DNA of 64,000 nt from Bacteroidales bacterium (lineage in GTDB: Bacteria; Bacteroidota; Bacteroidia; Bacteroidales; UBA3663): positions 21,601-85,600 of the forward strand of contig JAFZBE010000039.1 in NCBI GenBank assembly GCA_017561935.1. The letters are read 5' to 3'. This document shows, piece after piece, positions 59,894 through 64,000 of the stretch. The notes under the pieces were generated by a model, which saw nothing but the letters and a program-made list of their open reading frames with translations, had not been told where the DNA came from and made no database searches. A program made the position numbers and the translations under genes. Position 1 is the first letter of the stretch. The number at the start of each line of letters is the position of its first letter.

Positions 59894-60862
59894 ATGAAGA
59901 ACTATTTGAAAACGTTGGCACTTGGAACAATGTTGATGAGTGCCGCAAACCTGATGGCACAGCCAGGTGGTGGGTTCGGAGGCTTTGGTGGCTTCCAGCA
60001 GCAAATCAAATTGGAAACATCACAGGAATGGAAGGATGTGAATTATGCGGGTGATAACCAGGCTTATCATACTTGCGACATCTATCTTCCCAGTCAGGAG
60101 AAGGAGTCCTATCCGGTGGTGGTGCATATCTACGGAAGTGCATGGTTCTCGAACAGCAGCAAGGGCGCTGCCGACTTGGGCACAATCGTCTCGGCTTTGC
60201 TCAAGGCAGGTTATGCAGTGGTGTGCCCCAACCACCGTTCGAGTATGGATGCACAGTGGCCCGCACAAATCAACGACATCAAGGCAGTCATCCGTTTCAT
60301 TCGTGGGGAAGCCAAAACCTATAAGTTCGATACCTCTTTCATCGCTACTTCGGGATTCTCGTCGGGCGGCCACCTTTCTTCTGTATGCGGCACAACCAAT
60401 GGCGTAAAGGTCGCTGAAGTAGGCAAGGAGATTGTCGATATCGAAGGCTCTGTGGGTAACTACACCGAACAGAGCAGTTTTGTCAATGCTGCTTGCGACT
60501 GGTCGGGTCCTGTTGACCTCACCAACATGGATTGCGGTGAACACATGGCTTTTGGCGAATCCAGCCCCGAAGATATATTGTTGGGTGGCACCAAGTTGGC
60601 TGACGAGCCCGACAAGTATCTCGGCTTGAGCGCAATCAACTATATCGACGAGAATGACGTGCCCATTATCATTTTCCATGGTGAGAAGGACAATGTGGTG
60701 CCATGCTGCCAGGGTATGAAGTTCTATGAACTATTGCAGGCTGCCGGTGTGAAATCTGAGGCAACCTTCGAGCCCGAAGGTGGTCACGGCATGGGCATGT
60801 ATTCAGCCGAGAACCTGCAGAAGATGGTGAACTTCCTCGATGCAGTTCGTCTGGGCAAGTAG
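59894..60862 (+). CDS. Secreted alpha/beta-hydrolase (carbohydrate-esterase-like)
   Basis: 322 residues from ATG 59894 with a signal peptide and a Gly-rich start (QPGGGFGGFGGFQQ). Catalytic Ser in SGFSSGGH, Asp in HGEKDNVVP, His in GGHGMGMY; oxyanion loop near VHIYGSAW. The BD-FAE/feruloyl-esterase-like pattern suits deacylation of plant glycans in the periplasm. Its neighbour on the opposite strand is a GH35/DUF5597 enzyme, pointing to glycan use. Confidence 0.88.
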   Translation: MKNYLKTLALGTMLMSAANLMAQPGGGFGGFGGFQQQIKLETSQEWKDVNYAGDNQAYHTCDIYLPSQEKESYPVVVHIYGSAWFSNSSKGAADLGTIVSALLKAGYAVVCPNHRSSMDAQWPAQINDIKAVIRFIRGEAKTYKFDTSFIATSGFSSGGHLSSVCGTTNGVKVAEVGKEIVDIEGSVGNYTEQSSFVNAACDWSGPVDLTNMDCGEHMAFGESSPEDILLGGTKLADEPDKYLGLSAINYIDENDVPIIIFHGEKDNVVPCCQGMKFYELLQAAGVKSEATFEPEGGHGMGMYSAENLQKMVNFLDAVRLGK

Positions 60863-60871
60863 TATTTGGAT

Positions 60872-62494
60872 TTATTTGTACTCGTAGAGCTGGATATGCA
60901 GGATTTTCCAGTCATCTACACTGATGCGTGCGTGACGGCCTTGGTGGCTTTGATCTCCATTATGACGACGAAGGTATAGAATCTGGCCTAGGTCGTCGAT
61001 GGTAACTTCATCGACAGAAAGAAGTCCTAAACGAGAACCCGTGAATTTTGTAACTGATGATTGAGTCGCTGCTCCTGCCTCGGCAAAACCGTCTTCGCCC
61101 AATTTTTTCTGTTGTTCCTGATTCTTCTCCGTACGCGTCTTGAAGTCTATCACCACGCCACTACCTGCCAGCAGATAGTCGTACTTGTCCAAACGAATGA
61201 GTATGGCGCCGCCTTCAGGCCAGATGGAGCCATCGGTGGAACGTGCATCCCAAGGTAGTGTGAAATAATGGCGACAGGTGATTACTACTCCTTCATCATC
61301 GATGATTCGCTCAATGTCTTCTTGGTCAAATAACAGTCCCCAGGTATTCTGCTGTTTCACATCGGATACCTGGGACATTAGTTTATATGCCTGAGTCACC
61401 GACTCCGTTTCCTTGGGCGATGCCTGGTCGATAGCAAATGGCGAGAAGCCAATTGCCTGATGCTCTCCGAAAGCGTATAGGGCACGTACGCCGCTGTTCT
61501 CGCAGCAACGGCTCTCGGGAATGAAGAGACGGTTCTTCACCTTGTTGCCATCCTGTGGCCTTAACGGCATAGCATATTGCGAGGCCCATGACTTGAAACC
61601 AGTATCATAGATATCAGGCGCGAGTATGTCAATGCTGGGGGCTCCTGCCTTCCAGATATCTGCCAAATGTGCCAACGGACCTGCTGACGGATATTCGCCG
61701 GGCTTGCGGCCGCGACTATTCATGGCGGCATTAACATAGAGCGGCATGTCGTGAATCTGTCTCGCGGCCTTGGCAAGATGCTCCACGTAACAGGCATAGT
61801 GCCAAGCCATGAACTTCTCGTCGGCATAATCATCAGTGCCAAAAACCTCTGCCCATGTGCCTTGTCGCTTAATTCCCAATGCCTTGAGCAACGCCTGTGG
61901 CACGGGTTGCCTATAGGCTTTCTCGGCCAGCGGTGAGTGATCACGGGCGGACTCCAGCATTCCTATCTCATTTTCGATCTGCATCATAATAACCACCTCA
62001 CGTCGCGGATCTTTCTCTGCAATGTGTTGCATCAGAGCAGAAAATGCCTTCAGGTCGGCTTGCAGAACATTTTCGCTGAAACACGAAGCTATCTCAAGAG
62101 GCTTGCCTTCTTTCGTCACAACCCGAGGGAACCGCTTCACGTCGCGCTTGAACCATGCTGGAGCGTAGCATGACATCGAGTTCTTCCACACTCCGAACCA
62201 GAGGGGCACAATCTTCAGCCCTTGTTGTCGAGCCACATCGATGGTTCGATCCACGAGCGTAAAATCCATCTTGCCTTCCACCGGTTCCATCAGTTCCCAA
62301 TAGACAGGCACCAGTACCGTGTTCAGTCCCAATGCCTTCATCCGAGGCAGCACTTCGTCAATGTCCTCCACCGACGTTGCCGCCGAGTTGCTCAACTCGC
62401 CACCAAGAATTAGGCCATTATTAGCCCGCAATAAACAAGGCATCATCATAATGAATGTTGCCAAAACCGCTGAAATGATTACACCTTTTTTCAT
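60872..62494 (-). CDS. DUF5597-containing GH35/GH42-like beta-galactosidase
   Basis: 540 residues from ATG 62494 (an in-frame ATG at 62509 is the alternative), with a signal peptide. The catalytic acid/base Glu is in MMQIENEIG and the nucleophile Glu in LFIPESRC, with a TIM barrel between residues ~35 and 360; DUF5597 forms the C-terminal part. It would release beta-galactose or related units from plant glycans. Together with the esterase it hints at a small saccharolytic locus. Confidence 0.87.
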   Translation of the reverse strand: MKKGVIISAVLATFIMMMPCLLRANNGLILGGELSNSAATSVEDIDEVLPRMKALGLNTVLVPVYWELMEPVEGKMDFTLVDRTIDVARQQGLKIVPLWFGVWKNSMSCYAPAWFKRDVKRFPRVVTKEGKPLEIASCFSENVLQADLKAFSALMQHIAEKDPRREVVIMMQIENEIGMLESARDHSPLAEKAYRQPVPQALLKALGIKRQGTWAEVFGTDDYADEKFMAWHYACYVEHLAKAARQIHDMPLYVNAAMNSRGRKPGEYPSAGPLAHLADIWKAGAPSIDILAPDIYDTGFKSWASQYAMPLRPQDGNKVKNRLFIPESRCCENSGVRALYAFGEHQAIGFSPFAIDQASPKETESVTQAYKLMSQVSDVKQQNTWGLLFDQEDIERIIDDEGVVITCRHYFTLPWDARSTDGSIWPEGGAILIRLDKYDYLLAGSGVVIDFKTRTEKNQEQQKKLGEDGFAEAGAATQSSVTKFTGSRLGLLSVDEVTIDDLGQILYLRRHNGDQSHQGRHARISVDDWKILHIQLYEYK

Positions 62495-62625
62495 AAATGA
62501 TTCAATCATGGATGTATATATTCTTCATCGGTTGCAAAGAACGCGATTTTATTTGAAATATCCAAGAAAAGTCCTGGAAAACATTTTTTTTGCCTGAAAA
62601 ATTTGGAAATTTCAAAAAAAATCAT

Positions 62626-62633
62626 TATATTTG
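62626..62633 (+). promoter_or_regulatory. Promoter -7 element for the AraC-type gene
   Basis: TATATTTG, about 100 bp before ATG 62734, so the mRNA would have a long leader. Confidence 0.6.
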
Positions 62634-62733
62634 CACCATAAAAAATAACCTAAAAAATTGAGTCCGTCATCTCTATAATCGACTCACTCTGACATGCTCA
62701 TAACCCTAGTATTAACCTAAAACAACAAACAAA

Positions 62734-63222
62734 ATGATTGAAATCAAAACAGTCAGTACCGTAGAGGAGCTCTACAAGAGCAATGGGGCTCCCACAGGTG
62801 AAATAATTGTCGATGCCGTGGTTGACTACGTCAAACATTCAACGACGCACTCCTCCGCCGACATCGCCCTCCTTCTGAAGGTGAAACTGGTGTGGCTCAG
62901 TGGTGCCATGCAGTTGCTGGTGGGACTACCCTTGCAGGAGTTCATCCTTCGATGGCGCATCATGCAGGCCCTCGATATGCTCGATGATCCAGAGCTTTCG
63001 GTGGATGATGTGGCTAAGCGCACCGGTTTCAGGAGTGTGAACTACCTGATTTCGGTTTTCCGCCATCGCCTGGGCATCACTCCTTACGCCTATCGCAATG
63101 GTTCCGTGATCCGCAATGGCAGGTATCCGTTCAACCAATCCGCACACGAACGTAAGCAACTCCTCGAAAAAGCTGCACAGCTCAAGTCGCGCAATGAATT
63201 GCCTGCTTCGGAAACGGAATAA
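62734..63222 (+). CDS. AraC-type helix-turn-helix protein, stand-alone DNA-binding domain
   Basis: 162 residues. Two AraC-type HTH motifs: residues ~38-75 (ALLLKVKLVWLSGAMQLLVG) and ~85-120 (ELSVDDVAKRTGFRSVNYLI, then SVFRHRLGITPYAYRNG). No ligand-binding domain is present, so it is a small DNA-binding regulator. Small AraC-like proteins often flank glycan-use or polysaccharide genes. It is followed directly by a tandem repeat array. Confidence 0.85.
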   Translation: MIEIKTVSTVEELYKSNGAPTGEIIVDAVVDYVKHSTTHSSADIALLLKVKLVWLSGAMQLLVGLPLQEFILRWRIMQALDMLDDPELSVDDVAKRTGFRSVNYLISVFRHRLGITPYAYRNGSVIRNGRYPFNQSAHERKQLLEKAAQLKSRNELPASETE

Positions 63223-63235
63223 TCTATCTTAAATC

Positions 63236-63605
63236 GCGGCATACAGATTTGGTGTATCAAATTTGTATTCTCCAATCGGCGCATACAGAATCCATCTATC
63301 AAAACTGTATGCCACGATTGGCGCATACAGAATCTATCTACCAAATATGTATGCCACGATTGGTGCATACAGAATTTATCTACCAAATATGTATGCTTCG
63401 ATTGAAGCATACAGTTTTCATCTATCAAATATGTATGCCACGATTGGAGCATACAGATTTTATCTATCAAAACTGTATGCTGTGAGTGGCGCAAACAGAA
63501 TCCATCTACCAAATCTCTATGCCACGATCGGCGCATACAGATTCCATCTATCAAAACTGTATGCTCCTACAAGAGAATAAAGATTTCGTTTGCCAAATCT
63601 GTATG
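63236..63605. repeat. 42-bp tandem repeat array
   Basis: GCATACAG recurs at 63239, 63281, 63323, 63365, 63407, 63449, 63491 (GCAAACAG) and 63533, exactly 42 bp apart. Each unit can form a hairpin (GCATACA with TGTATGC) and contains GCCACGATTGG. There are no unique spacers, so it is not CRISPR. Long frames on both strands follow from the period being a multiple of three. The TATGCC-CGAT-GG string also occurs in the 84-bp array units at 19353-19745, twice this period. Confidence 0.9.
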
Positions 63606-63648
63606 CGGCAATAAAACATTCTAATTTGGCTCAAGCAGCCAGATCGTT

Positions 63649-64000
63649 TCAAACAATCACTTCAAAAATGCGTTTCCCATTCCATTCAATCCAATGAGGT
63701 TCGGAGTCCTGCTTGTTCTTTGAGAAGTCGAAGGTGACGAGATATCCTTCATCCATGTTTCGGGTGGCGAGATAGGCTGCCAACTGGTCACGACCGCTCT
63801 CCTCATACTTGTCGCCTCTCCAAATCTTAAGCTCGATGATGAATTCCTGCTTGCCGTAAGTCACAACCAAGTCCATGCGGCGGTTGTCGCGCGTCTGTGG
63901 CTCCACGTAGTAAAAGCCGATGCCGTTGATGATAGGCTTGAGGAAGGTGAGGAACAGCAGCCTTCCCTCACGCTCAAGGAAGGGTACGGTGCTGTCGCGA
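63649..64000 (-). CDS. PD-(D/E)XK nuclease-type protein (AAA-ATPase/DUF1703-like), C-terminal part
   Basis: The frame runs from the window end to TGA at 63649, so only ~116 residues are seen. FLTFLKPIINGIGFYYVEPQ, RMDLVVTYGKQEFIIELK (D...E-x-K nuclease core) and GRDQLAAYLATRN match the C-terminal PDDEXK_9 domain of the large Bacteroidales AAA/DUF1703 family. The ATPase half would lie beyond the window. Function of the family is unknown. Confidence 0.88.
   Translation of the reverse strand, partial: RDSTVPFLEREGRLLFLTFLKPIINGIGFYYVEPQTRDNRRMDLVVTYGKQEFIIELKIWRGDKYEESGRDQLAAYLATRNMDEGYLVTFDFSKNKQDSEPHWIEWNGKRIFEVIV

Noticed and set aside
63090..63580. Frames on both strands with 14-residue periodicity; possible CRISPR array
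   Set aside because: The 42-bp unit repeats without unique spacers and no cas genes are near. The frames reflect the period and not a protein.
1..64000. tRNA, rRNA, integrase, insertion sequence or prophage genes
   Set aside because: None was recognised on either strand when reading the intergenic spaces and frames.

Overview
The window looks like a chromosome segment of a Bacteroidales bacterium, most likely a gut or rumen member of the Prevotellaceae. The support is the Bacteroidetes-type promoter (TAnnTTTG near -7, most often TATCTTTG) in front of many genes, the lack of Shine-Dalgarno sites, and lineage-typical families (DUF4835/PorD-like, DUF4292, OmpH next to a small membrane protein, a Bacteroidales WYL regulator, GH95/GH140 glycan enzymes). 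No rRNA, tRNA or CRISPR array was recognised. Species cannot be fixed from the sequence alone.

Layout. 1-1.9 kb: end of a glycan-degradation locus (GH95 tail, GH140 apiosidase-like). 2-9 kb: truncated ComEC, LytS-type kinase, MutY, HU, a 28-residue basic protein, RNase G and a double-NBD ABC ATPase. 8.9-11.05 kb: an inserted segment with an AAA_14/DUF4143 ATPase, flanked by a 27-bp inverted repeat and a duplicated tail of the ABC gene. 11-13.4 kb: secreted/envelope proteins. 13.7-18.8 kb: an AT-rich accessory operon on the minus strand (WYL regulator, YopX-like protein, Nmad2, Nmad3, a gene remnant, and a deiminase fused to an unknown N-terminal domain). This is the best candidate for an undescribed system. 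19.2-19.8 kb: an 84-bp tandem array. 19.8-26 kb: recN, DUF4835, exonuclease, dnaN, pepD. 26-34.5 kb: envelope and cell-wall genes (OmpH, OmpA-like lipoprotein, YihY, PASTA, RluD, Ddl, acyltransferase) ending with nadC at 35.4 kb. 35.7-41.2 kb: ilvD-ilvB-ilvN-ilvC. 41.3-46.6 kb: radical SAM, TPR, DUF4292 and EnvC-like genes. 46.6-56.3 kb: surface-polysaccharide cluster (FdtA, FemAB/GNAT-like, FdtB-like, acyltransferase, Wzx, glycosyltransferases, CotH kinase). 56-64 kb: alanine symporter, miaA, a possible small RNA, a GT2, an esterase, a GH35/DUF5597 enzyme, an AraC-type HTH protein, a 42-bp tandem array and a PD-(D/E)XK protein running off the window.

How the genes work together. The four ilv genes give the common valine/isoleucine pathway; the IlvN subunit carries an unusual CxxCxxCxxC extension. 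FdtA plus FdtB-like would make a dTDP-3-amino-3,6-dideoxyhexose, which the neighbouring acyltransferases, glycosyltransferases and flippase could build into a surface glycan. TPR, DUF4292 and EnvC-like genes, with OmpH/OmpA-like genes elsewhere, serve the envelope.

A recurring theme is repeat DNA. A 9-bp repeat (TCAAACCCC and variants) sits in four intergenic spaces and, in frame as Ser-Asn-Pro, inside three different genes (ABC ATPase, RecN, a glycosyltransferase). Two long tandem arrays have periods of 84 and 42 bp, and a solo copy and a 19-bp fragment of the 84-bp unit lie nearby. These repeats often sit at places where a gene is truncated or an expected gene is missing.
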